In this document: in pieces, positions 53,330 to 61,382 of the stretch
How the letters are laid out: each line of letters begins with the position of its first letter
How positions within the stretch are numbered: position 1 is the stretch's first letter
Source: Mucilaginibacter sp. CSA2-8R
GTDB lineage: Bacteria > Bacteroidota > Bacteroidia > Sphingobacteriales > Sphingobacteriaceae
Assembly (NCBI RefSeq): GCF_038806765.1
Contig: NZ_CP152389.1
Span: forward strand, 2,232,001 to 2,296,000
Length of the DNA: 64,000 nt
Direction of reading: 5' to 3'
Notes under the pieces: model-generated
The model's input: the letters and a program-made list of their open reading frames with translations, nothing else
Told to the model about the DNA's origin: nothing
The model's database searches: none
Translations under genes and position numbers: made by a program

Positions 53330-55738
53330 ATGCGTTTTAAAGGATATATTATACTTGTTGTTTTTTGTTTATTAGCCGGGGCTGTAAGTGCGCAAAGCAT
53401 AGGGCGTAAAGTAGAAAGCTTTAACGGCGGCTGGAAGTTTTATTTAGGAGACGAAGCAGCTGCAAAAGAGGAAGTTTACAATGATAACCAGTGGCGACCC
53501 TTAAGCTTACCGCACGACTGGAGTATTGAAGGCGCTTTCAGCGAAAAAAATAACACCGGCCAAAACGAGGGTGGTTTGCCTGCCGGTATTGGCTGGTACC
53601 GTAAAACCTTCATCGTTCCGGCATCATCGCAAAGCAAAAACGTTTTTATTGATTTTGACGGTGTTTACTGCAATAGCGAGGTGTGGATAAACGGGCATTA
53701 TTTAGGTAAGCGGCCTAACGGTTATATATCTTTTCAATACGATTTAACGCCTTATCTGCACTTTGGTAGCCAGGCCAATACTATTGCGGTTAAGGTCGAC
53801 AACTCGGCTCAGCCTAATTCGCGCTGGTATACTGGTTCGGGTATTTACCGTAATGTTTGGTTAACAACAACGGCAAAGTCATACATTCCGCAGTGGGGTA
53901 CCTTTGTTACCACTCAAGTCAACAACTCTAACGCTATCATACGTATGCAAACGCAGGTAGCGGTACACCAGCCAAACCTGCGGCTCAGGGCCGCGGTTTA
54001 CGGCCCCAATAAGCAACTTATCAATTCTTTTTCAACAACTATTGAAGGTGCCGACACCTTGCAAAATATAGCGCAAAACATTATCGTCGGTCAGCCGAGG
54101 CTGTGGTCTGTAGATCAGCCCAATTTGTATAAAGTGGTATTACAGGTAATGTCGGGTAACACCGTGTTAGATAAATATCAAACCTACATTGGCATCCGCA
54201 GCTTTAATTTTGATGCCGCTAAAGGCTTCTCACTTAATGGTGAGGCCATGAAAATAAAAGGCGTTTGTATGCACCACGATTTTGGGGCTTTGGGTGCTGC
54301 AGTAAATGTACGTGCCATGGAGCGCCAATTGGAGATATTGCGTGATATGGGCTGCAATGCCATCCGTACATCGCATAACCCGCCCGCACCGGAGTTTTTA
54401 GACTTATGCGACCGCATGGGGTTTTTAGTGCTGGATGAAGCCTTTGATATGTGGCGCAAGAAAAAGAATAAGCAAGATTATTATCAATACTTCCTGGAGT
54501 GGCATAAACGCGATCTGGAGGATCAGGTAAAGCGCGACCGAAACCACCCATCAGTGATTATGTGGAGCATTGGTAACGAGATACGTGAGCAGTTTGACAG
54601 TACCGGCATAACCATTACCCACGAGTTGGTAAACATTGTAAAAAGCCTGGACAAAACCCGCCCGGTTACCTCGGCCCTGAGCGAGTCCGACCCCAAAAAG
54701 AATTTTATTTATCAGTCGGGCGCTCTGGATTTGGTAGGGCTTAATTATCATCATGAAAGTTACGCTGACTTTCCGAAAAATTATCCCAACCAAAAGTTTG
54801 TAGCTACCGAAACTATGTCGGCTTACGCTACCCGGGGATTTTACGATACGCCGACCGACAGTACCCGACACTGGCCAACCAGCTCAAAAGCTAAATTTAC
54901 CCAGGGCAACAGCGAATTTGCTATCACGGCTTATGATAATGTTGCCGCTTACTGGGGCTCCACTCACGAAGAAACCTGGAAAGTCATCAAAAAGTATGAT
55001 TATTTGTCGGGCTTGTTTGTATGGACTGGGTTCGATTATTTAGGAGAGCCTTCCCCGTACCCATGGCCGGCGCGCAGCTCGTATTTCGGCATTGTGGATT
55101 TGGCTGGCTTTCCTAAAGACAGTTACTACATGTATCAGAGCGAGTGGACCAGCAAGCCGGTACTGCATCTGTTGCCGCACTGGAACTGGCAGCCGGGTAA
55201 AACCATAGATGTTTGGGCATACTACAACAATGCCGACGAGGTTGAACTTTACCTGAACGGCCGCTCATTAGGCATCCAAAAAAAGCAGGGCGATGATTTG
55301 CATGTAGTTTGGAAAGTGCCCTTTGAGGCAGGTACGTTAAAAGCTGTTTCGCGGTTGAACGGCAAAATTGTATTAACCAAAGAAGTATCAACCGCAGCAG
55401 AGCCCGACCGTATTGAGTTAATTGCCGACCGCAAGCTTTTAAAAAGAGACGGATCTGATTTGTCTTTTATAACCGTTCGCGTGCTCGACAAAAGCGGTAA
55501 TGTTGTACCCAATGCCGATAACCTGATCAATTTTAACATCAAAGGCAAAGGCACTTTAGCCGGTGTTGATAACGGTTCGCAAAGCAGTATGGAGTCGTTT
55601 AAAGAACCACAACGAAAAGCATTTCATGGTTTGTGCCTGGCTATTGTGCAGGCCGGTAAAACGCCGGGAACAATTACTGTAAATGCAACAGCCGATGGCT
55701 TAAAGCCAGCAACAATAATTATCAGGGTTAAATACTAA
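53330..55738 (+). CDS. Exported GH2 beta-galactosidase-type enzyme
   Basis: An 802-residue exported GH2 protein. ATG 53330 opens the signal MRFKGYIILVVFCLLAGAVSAQ. An upstream in-frame ATG at 53282 gives a Cys/Gly-rich non-signal leader. The N-terminal sugar-binding domain contains LPHDWSIEGAFSEKN and VDNSAQPNSRWYTGSGIYRNVWL. The barrel has Glu417 (acid/base) in SIGNEIREQ and Glu494 (nucleophile) in ATETMSAYATRG. The C-terminus carries the DUF4982 and Ig-like regions common in exo-beta-galactosidases. Substrate specificity is unproven. Confidence 0.9.
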   Translation: MRFKGYIILVVFCLLAGAVSAQSIGRKVESFNGGWKFYLGDEAAAKEEVYNDNQWRPLSLPHDWSIEGAFSEKNNTGQNEGGLPAGIGWYRKTFIVPASSQSKNVFIDFDGVYCNSEVWINGHYLGKRPNGYISFQYDLTPYLHFGSQANTIAVKVDNSAQPNSRWYTGSGIYRNVWLTTTAKSYIPQWGTFVTTQVNNSNAIIRMQTQVAVHQPNLRLRAAVYGPNKQLINSFSTTIEGADTLQNIAQNIIVGQPRLWSVDQPNLYKVVLQVMSGNTVLDKYQTYIGIRSFNFDAAKGFSLNGEAMKIKGVCMHHDFGALGAAVNVRAMERQLEILRDMGCNAIRTSHNPPAPEFLDLCDRMGFLVLDEAFDMWRKKKNKQDYYQYFLEWHKRDLEDQVKRDRNHPSVIMWSIGNEIREQFDSTGITITHELVNIVKSLDKTRPVTSALSESDPKKNFIYQSGALDLVGLNYHHESYADFPKNYPNQKFVATETMSAYATRGFYDTPTDSTRHWPTSSKAKFTQGNSEFAITAYDNVAAYWGSTHEETWKVIKKYDYLSGLFVWTGFDYLGEPSPYPWPARSSYFGIVDLAGFPKDSYYMYQSEWTSKPVLHLLPHWNWQPGKTIDVWAYYNNADEVELYLNGRSLGIQKKQGDDLHVVWKVPFEAGTLKAVSRLNGKIVLTKEVSTAAEPDRIELIADRKLLKRDGSDLSFITVRVLDKSGNVVPNADNLINFNIKGKGTLAGVDNGSQSSMESFKEPQRKAFHGLCLAIVQAGKTPGTITVNATADGLKPATIIIRVKY

Positions 55739-55879
55739 TATTATCCCAATTAGGATAAAATAATATAAGACAAGGAAAAAATATCATAAAAGAATTGCCG
55801 GCTAAGCTGATAGATTTGTGAAATGCCTTTGACCGTTGAGTTAAAGGTGCCAATTATAACTCTTACAAAAATCTGTTAA
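55739..55879 (+). promoter_or_regulatory. Spacer with quasi-palindrome and possible promoter before the symporter gene
   Basis: TTATCC (55741-55746) and GGATAA (55753-55758) form an 18-base operator-like palindrome with a six-base centre. A perfect -7 box TAGATTTG lies at 55811-55818 without a clear -33 element. Together they suggest that the transport and catabolism genes may have their own control. Confidence 0.3.
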
Positions 55880-57463
55880 ATGAGAAGCTTGCCAACGCTC
55901 GACCTTGCCGTTATTGCTGTGTATTTACTGGCAATGCTGCTGGTTGGTTTCTATTTTTCGCGCCGCAATAAAAGCACCGAGCAGTTCACCAAGGCTTCCG
56001 GCAGTATACCAGGTTGGGCATTGGGCATATCCATTTATGCCACGTTTTTAAGCAGTAACACTTTTTTGGGTGTTCCGGGTAAGTCATTTGGCACTAACTG
56101 GAATGCGTTTGTGTTTAGCATTTCTATGCCTTTGGCTGCCTGGGCGGCAGCTAAATATTTCGTTCCGTTTTATCGGCACACCGGCGAGGTATCTGCCTAT
56201 ACGCATTTAGAGCACCGTTTTGGTGCCTGGGCGCGTACCTACGCAGTAATTTGTTTTTTACTTACGCAGTTAGCCCGCATGGGTTCTATCTTTTTCGGTA
56301 TTGCGCTTAGTTTGCAGGCGCTTACCGGTTACAGCATGAAATTCATCATCCTTGCCATGGGCATTTGTATCATTATCTACACTGTACTGGGTGGTATTGA
56401 GGCGGTAATATGGACTGAAGTTGTGCAGGGCATTATCAAAACCTTCGGTGCCTTACTGATTTTATATATTATCATCACCAATATGCCGGGAGGCGTGAGT
56501 AAGATAGTAGATATCGGTCATCAGGATAATAAGTTCAGCCTGGGCAGCTATCTGCCCGATCTTAAGCATTCTACATTTTGGGTCGTCTTACTGTACGGTT
56601 TCTTTATTAATCTCAATAATTTTGGTATGGACCAAAACTATGTGCAGCGTTACCATACAGCGTCATCATCACAACAAGCCGTTAAATCCATCTGGCTTTG
56701 CGTAGTGTTATACGTGCCGGTATCATTGCTGTTTTGTGTAATTGGTTCAAGCCTTTATGCTTACTACCAAGTTCATCCCGAGCTAACCGAGATTTTGCGC
56801 CACCAGGTAGCCGTTGAACGCTTATCGCCGGGCGCTTCGGCAACTGAAATCGCTCGTGTTGCAGCGGCATTGAAGCCCGAAGATTACGGCGACAAGGTGA
56901 TGCCAAATTTTATGGTTACTAAAATTCCGGCAGGCTTGGTAGGTCTCATTGTATCAGCCATTTTATCAGCCGCCATGAGCACCATCAGCTCGGGGATGAA
57001 TGCATCGGCAACAGTGTTCTCTGAAGATATTTACAAGCGTTATTTTAAACCTGACATTACCGATAAACAAACCATGAACCTGCTGCACATGGCCACCATT
57101 GTTGCCGGCGTGGCGGGTATTATTGCCGGCATAGCCATGATTGGTGTTAAAAGCGTGCTTGACATTTGGTGGCAGCTTTCAGGCATATTTGCAGGCGGAA
57201 TGCTGGGCTTATTCTTGTTAGGCATCATCAGCAAGCAAACGCGCAACCACGAAGCCATCATTGCCATCACCGTGGGTATCCTCGTAATTATCTGGATGAC
57301 ACTTTCGCCGCTATTGCCCGAAAATTATGGCTGGATACGCAATACCTTACATCAAAACATGGTGATTGTTATCGGAACGCTTACCATTTTCTTAACCGGC
57401 ATAATCGTCACCAGGTTGCGTCAAAAATCCATAGCAGCTTCGGCTATCCCATTAAATAAATAA
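55880..57463 (+). CDS. Sodium/solute symporter (SSS family)
   Basis: A 527-residue inner-membrane transporter of the SSS family (LeuT fold), which takes up sugars, sugar acids or other solutes with Na+. There are about 13 to 14 hydrophobic segments. Family features are LDLAVIAVYLLAMLLVGFYFSRRNKSTEQF, GWALGISIYATFLSSNTFLGVPGKSFGTNW, LGGIEAVIWTEVVQGIIKTFGA, and the conserved ILSAAMSTISSGMNASATVFSEDIY near residue 370. It sits after the glycosidases and 23 bases before the aldolase gene, so the imported product is probably split by that aldolase. The substrate is not predictable from sequence. Confidence 0.92.
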   Translation: MRSLPTLDLAVIAVYLLAMLLVGFYFSRRNKSTEQFTKASGSIPGWALGISIYATFLSSNTFLGVPGKSFGTNWNAFVFSISMPLAAWAAAKYFVPFYRHTGEVSAYTHLEHRFGAWARTYAVICFLLTQLARMGSIFFGIALSLQALTGYSMKFIILAMGICIIIYTVLGGIEAVIWTEVVQGIIKTFGALLILYIIITNMPGGVSKIVDIGHQDNKFSLGSYLPDLKHSTFWVVLLYGFFINLNNFGMDQNYVQRYHTASSSQQAVKSIWLCVVLYVPVSLLFCVIGSSLYAYYQVHPELTEILRHQVAVERLSPGASATEIARVAAALKPEDYGDKVMPNFMVTKIPAGLVGLIVSAILSAAMSTISSGMNASATVFSEDIYKRYFKPDITDKQTMNLLHMATIVAGVAGIIAGIAMIGVKSVLDIWWQLSGIFAGGMLGLFLLGIISKQTRNHEAIIAITVGILVIIWMTLSPLLPENYGWIRNTLHQNMVIVIGTLTIFLTGIIVTRLRQKSIAASAIPLNK

Positions 57464-57486
57464 TCATATCTGCTTATATACCACTC

Positions 57487-58431
57487 ATGAATACGCAAAC
57501 CCAGACTGATAAAAAAGGCTTTATTCCGGTAATGTTAACACCATTTAAAGATAATGGCGCTATTGATTTTGATGCCCTGACATCCCTTACCGAGTTCTAC
57601 CTGCAAGCCGGTGCCGCTGGCCTTTTTGCCAACTGCCTGTCGAGCGAGATGTTTGAACTGACAGAAGCCGAGCGCATCCAGATTATCGAGCATGTGGTAA
57701 AAGTAACCAACGGGGTAGTGCCTGTAGTGGCTACCGGTACCTTTGGCGGCCCTATTGGCTACCAGGCACAATTTGTAAATAGAGTGTATGATTGCGGCGT
57801 TCAGGCTGTAATTGCAATCACTGGCTTGCTGGCAGAGAGCAACGACAGTGATGCCGTGTTTAATGACCGTGTTTTTGACTTGATTAATCAAACCGAGCAA
57901 GTGCCATTAGGCTTTTACGAGTGCCCGGTGCCTTATAAACGAGTGCTGTCTGCAGAGCAGTTGTATCAGTTTGTAGCAACCGGTCGTGTAATCTATCACA
58001 AGGATACTTGCCTGGATATTGAGCAAATCAAAGCTAAACTTAAAGCTACCGAAGGATATTCATTCGGTTTGTACGATGCTTACATGGTTCATGCGGTAGA
58101 GTCATTAAAGGTCGGTTCAGCGGGATTGTCATGCATCCAGGGCAATTACTTTCCGGAGTTAGTGGTTTGGCTGTGCGATAATTACAACAACTCCTCGTTA
58201 ACTGCCGAAGTTAACCAAGTGCAGCAATTTTTTGTAGATAACATGGATGTAATGCACGATGTGTATCCGATTGTTGCTAAATTCTACCTTCAAAAACGCG
58301 GATTAAATCTCTCTACATTCACCCGTCGGGCTGTTGGAAATTTTTCTGCTGAGGTAAAAAGCAAAGTAAATAAGTTGTATGATGACTACTCAAATCTGCA
58401 ACTGCAATTATCTATAGGCAGCTTGGTGTAA
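57487..58431 (+). CDS. DapA/NanA-fold aldolase or hydratase (2-keto-3-deoxy acid type)
   Basis: A 314-residue cytoplasmic class I TIM-barrel enzyme of the dihydrodipicolinate-synthase/N-acetylneuraminate-lyase family. The Schiff-base Lys172 (YHKDTC) and catalytic Tyr144 (GFYECPVPYK) keep the 28-residue spacing of E. coli DapA (133/161). FIPVMLTPFKDNGAIDFDALTSL is the usual start. Its position after a symporter in a glycan locus argues against lysine synthesis and for cleavage of a 2-keto-3-deoxy sugar acid, for example from rhamnose, fucose, galacturonate or Kdo. The stop codon is part of a 7-bp hairpin (58425-58442). Confidence 0.85.
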   Translation: MNTQTQTDKKGFIPVMLTPFKDNGAIDFDALTSLTEFYLQAGAAGLFANCLSSEMFELTEAERIQIIEHVVKVTNGVVPVVATGTFGGPIGYQAQFVNRVYDCGVQAVIAITGLLAESNDSDAVFNDRVFDLINQTEQVPLGFYECPVPYKRVLSAEQLYQFVATGRVIYHKDTCLDIEQIKAKLKATEGYSFGLYDAYMVHAVESLKVGSAGLSCIQGNYFPELVVWLCDNYNNSSLTAEVNQVQQFFVDNMDVMHDVYPIVAKFYLQKRGLNLSTFTRRAVGNFSAEVKSKVNKLYDDYSNLQLQLSIGSLV

Positions 58432-58442
58432 GATTTTACACC
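58425..58442 (+). terminator. Weak hairpin over the aldolase stop codon
   Basis: Seven paired bases ggtgtaa/ttacacc with loop gatt include the TAA stop (58429-58431). There is no T-run after it, so termination is uncertain. Confidence 0.4.
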
Positions 58443-58905
58443 AGCTTTCATCACCATCAATACTTAAATAACTGACAAATTTTTGTACTGATTTGTCTTG
58501 TCAAATTCTTATTTGCAAACCCATTCTATTAAAAATATCTATTCTAGTGCCGATTGCCTTCATGTGAAATTCGTAAAATTCATGCTTTCAGTAAGGTTAT
58601 TAAGTGTTTTTATGACACTTAGAACTTAGCAGCGTTTTTCAAAGTCATTTAGGTTGTCAATTCTTCTAATGATAACATTGTACAGTAAATTGATAAAAAA
58701 CTGCAAAAATAATTTATATTCATAATTCATATTTGTGTAGCTAACCAGTTTACCAAGGCAAACCATACATTGTTATTCCATTTTTAGTTGCTTACTATAT
58801 ACGTACCGTTTAAACTTTGTTTTTGGGTATTGTTTTGCTGCTAATTTCGGTCAAAATTTTATCGGTCTGTGTTAAGTAACTGTTGCTGCATTTCGCTTAT
58901 TTACT
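58443..58905 (+). promoter_or_regulatory. Long spacer before the isomerase-like gene
   Basis: An AT-rich gap of about 460 bases with no reading frame I would call. It holds a 7-bp hairpin taagtgt/acactta (58601-58607 with 58615-58621). TTGTTTTG at 58830-58837 is one mismatch from the -7 consensus, with TTTA 17 bases upstream, 69 bases before the ATG. The distance implies a separate promoter for the following genes. Confidence 0.3.
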
Positions 58906-60525
58906 ATGTCAGAAACAGACTACAGCAATCAAGTATTATTAGTGGCCAGCGGCGATTTAAGATTGTCGGCCAATCAAAACTGCTGGGCAGCACAGCAGGC
59001 TATGGAAGAGCAGTTAACGACCGCTTTATCCAAACAAGGGTGGACCGTTAAACGTGCCCATCCTTATGACGAAACCAAACAGCATGGCTTTATTGATTCT
59101 CAAAAAATGGGTATCGAGGTGTTCCGAAATCTTAACCCTGAGCAGCCCATCATCGTTGCGGAAAGCGTTTGGCAGTATACTCATCACGTATTGGCTGGTT
59201 TAACTACCCATAAAGGGCCAATTTTAACCGTTGCCAACTGGGACGGTACCTGGCCAGGTTTGGTAGGTATGCTAAACTTAAATGGATCGTTAACCAAAGC
59301 TGGTGTTAAATACAGCACTTTATGGAGCGAAAACTTCACCGACGAGTTTTTTACACAAAAACTGCAAGAATGGCTGCAAGGTGGCTCGGTAAATCATGAC
59401 CAGTCGCACGTGCAAAGCTTTGATCAGGTAAGCTTGCCTGCCGACGATGAGAAATTAGGCCGCGAGTTTGGCCGCAAGCTAAAACACGATAAAGCCATTA
59501 TGGGCGTGTTTGATGAAGGATGTATGGGCATGTTTAACGCCATCATCCCTGATGATTTATTACACGCCACCGGTATATTCAAAGAGCGTTTAAGCCAGTC
59601 ATCGCTTTATGCAGCCATGCAGCTGGTAACTGATGAAGAAGCACGGAAAGTGTTAGACTGGTTACTGCAGAAAGGGATGAAGTTTGATTGGGGCAGCCAG
59701 CCCGAAACCGAACTAACCGAAGCACAAACACTGGAGCAATGCAAAATGTACATTGCGGCAACCCGCATAGCTGATGATTTTGGTTGTGACACCATCGGTA
59801 TCCAATACCAGCAAGGATTAAAAGATTTAACCCCGGCCAGTGATTTGGTTGAAGGTTTACTAAATAACCAGGACCGGCCGCCGGTTTACGCTGCCAACGG
59901 TAAAGAACTTTATGCTGGTGATGCCTTACCGCATTTTAATGAGGTAGACGAATGTGCCGGTATTGATGCTTTGGTAACTTACCATTTGTGGAAACAGTTA
60001 GGCATGCCGGGCGAAACCACGCTACACGATATCCGCTGGGGCGAGCATTTTGAAGGCAACGGTATCAATGATTTTGTTTGGGTATTCCTGATTTCGGGTG
60101 CCGCGCCTCCGGCTCACTTTATTGGCGGGTACGAGGGTGCCTCGAGCGAGCGCCAGCCCGCCATGTATTTCCGTTTGGGCGGCGGCAGCCTAAAAGGCAT
60201 CAGCAAACCAGGCCATTTGGTGTGGAGCCGTGTTTACGTGATGAATAACGAATTGCACTGCGACTTAGGCGTAGGGGAGTCTGTGCTGCTACCTAATGAA
60301 GAAACACAACGCCGCTGGGATTTAACCACCCCGCAGTGGCCCATTATGAATGCCACTTTAAAGGGCGTAACCCAAAACCAGATGATGGGCCGTCACCAGG
60401 CCAATCACATACAGGTGGTGTACGCTACAAACGAAGACTTGGCGCATAAAGCTTGTCGTGTTAAGGCGGCTGCTTTGCAAGAATTAGGCTTGAAAGTGCA
60501 TTTCTGCGGCGACGTTAAATTATAG
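58906..60525 (+). CDS. L-fucose/L-arabinose isomerase-fold protein
   Basis: A 539-residue cytoplasmic protein with the two-domain alpha/beta arrangement of the FucI/AraA superfamily. Visible landmarks are GPILTVANWDGTWPGLVGMLNLNGSL near residue 104, KHDKAIMGVFDEGCMGMFNAIIPDDLL near residue 192, GCDTIGIQYQQGL, FNEVDECAGIDALVTYHLW, and RQPAMYFRLGGGSLKGISKPGHLVWSRVYV. It is not a close FucI, because the diagnostic FucI N-terminus is absent. It may isomerise a released deoxy- or methylated sugar. It leads the second part of the locus, 28 bases ahead of the DUF3826 gene. Confidence 0.75.
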   Translation: MSETDYSNQVLLVASGDLRLSANQNCWAAQQAMEEQLTTALSKQGWTVKRAHPYDETKQHGFIDSQKMGIEVFRNLNPEQPIIVAESVWQYTHHVLAGLTTHKGPILTVANWDGTWPGLVGMLNLNGSLTKAGVKYSTLWSENFTDEFFTQKLQEWLQGGSVNHDQSHVQSFDQVSLPADDEKLGREFGRKLKHDKAIMGVFDEGCMGMFNAIIPDDLLHATGIFKERLSQSSLYAAMQLVTDEEARKVLDWLLQKGMKFDWGSQPETELTEAQTLEQCKMYIAATRIADDFGCDTIGIQYQQGLKDLTPASDLVEGLLNNQDRPPVYAANGKELYAGDALPHFNEVDECAGIDALVTYHLWKQLGMPGETTLHDIRWGEHFEGNGINDFVWVFLISGAAPPAHFIGGYEGASSERQPAMYFRLGGGSLKGISKPGHLVWSRVYVMNNELHCDLGVGESVLLPNEETQRRWDLTTPQWPIMNATLKGVTQNQMMGRHQANHIQVVYATNEDLAHKACRVKAAALQELGLKVHFCGDVKL

Positions 60526-60553
60526 TATTAAACCGTTTTAATTATAATTATTG

Positions 60554-61243
60554 ATGAAAAGATTAGTGTATTGCCTTTTTGCAGCGTTGCTGTTTCAATC
60601 GGTATCTGTTTGGGCGCAGGATAATGCCTCGGCAGTAGAAAAAGAAATGGCCTATCGCAAAACGGTATATGCCCGTGCGGCCAAAATTGTAAAAGGTCTT
60701 AACCTGCCCGATTCCACACAGGCTAATAAAGTAACTGATGTTGTTACCAAACAGTATCAGGACTTAAACGACATCTATGTACTACGCGACAATAAAAAGT
60801 CGGTGATTAAAAGCGAAGTAAACGCCGACAAAGAAGCGGCTAATGCCAAAATTAAAGCAGTTGATGAAGAGGTAACTGCCAAAGTTGATAAGCTGCACCC
60901 GCAATATTTAAAAAGACTGGCTAAAGCAGGTTTGACCCCGGCTCAAATTGACCAGGTAAAAGACGGCATGACTTATAATGTACTCAACGTTACTTACACC
61001 GCTTACCAGGCCATGCTGCCTAATTTAACCGAAGCGCAGAAAACGCAGATTATGGCTTGGTTAGTTGAAGCTCGTGAGCATTCGATGGATGCAGAATCGT
61101 CGGAGAAAAAGCATGCCTGGTTTGGTAAATACAAAGGGCGCATCAATAATTACCTGTCACAAGCCGGCATCGACATGAAAAAAGAAGAAGCCGCCTGGAT
61201 GGCACGCATCAAAGACGAAAAAAACGCAAAACAACAAAACTAA
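60554..61243 (+). CDS. DUF3826 exported protein
   Basis: A 229-residue exported protein. ATG 60554 opens the signal MKRLVYCLFAALLFQSVSVWAQ. The mature part is almost all charged helix (KEMAYRKTVYARAAKIVKGLNLPDSTQANKVTDVVTKQYQDLNDIYVLRDNKK...YLKRLAKAGLTPAQIDQVKDGMTYNVLNVTYTAYQAMLPNLTEAQKTQI), which matches DUF3826. The family is found almost only in Bacteroidota glycan-utilisation loci and has no known function. The LTPAQIDQVKDGM and LTEAQKTQIMAWL segments look like repeated helical hairpins, similar to Spy/CpxP-type or metal-sensing repeats, but this is a loose likeness. Confidence 0.78.
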   Translation: MKRLVYCLFAALLFQSVSVWAQDNASAVEKEMAYRKTVYARAAKIVKGLNLPDSTQANKVTDVVTKQYQDLNDIYVLRDNKKSVIKSEVNADKEAANAKIKAVDEEVTAKVDKLHPQYLKRLAKAGLTPAQIDQVKDGMTYNVLNVTYTAYQAMLPNLTEAQKTQIMAWLVEAREHSMDAESSEKKHAWFGKYKGRINNYLSQAGIDMKKEEAAWMARIKDEKNAKQQN

Positions 61244-61328
61244 TAATATAAGTGCCGGCATTTGAAGGCTGCCAGCATTTTGAAACCAACTACCCACCTA
61301 AAACCGAAAAGTATGAAACTGTAACAAA

Positions 61329-61361
61329 CTCTATCCAATTAAAGAAGCTCTCATCCAATTA
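61329..61361 (+). repeat. Direct repeat upstream of the SusC gene
   Basis: ATCCAATTA occurs at 61333-61341 and 61353-61361, each preceded by ctct, so the copies are 20 bases apart, about two DNA turns. It sits 22 bases before the SusC start and is a candidate regulator site. Confidence 0.4.
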
Positions 61362-61382
61362 TTGAACAACACAAACTAAAAA

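Noticed and set aside
57487..58431. Calling this gene dapA (lysine synthesis)
   Set aside because: The catalytic residues fit the superfamily, but the gene sits in a glycan locus beside a symporter. A sugar-acid substrate is more likely.
58906..60525. Naming this gene fucI
   Set aside because: The fold is similar, but the sequence lacks the typical FucI features and no fucose kinase or aldolase is adjacent.
61244..61382. Promoter for the SusC gene
   Set aside because: TTTG strings are present, but no TAnnTTTG at a suitable distance. The gene may be read through from the isomerase promoter.
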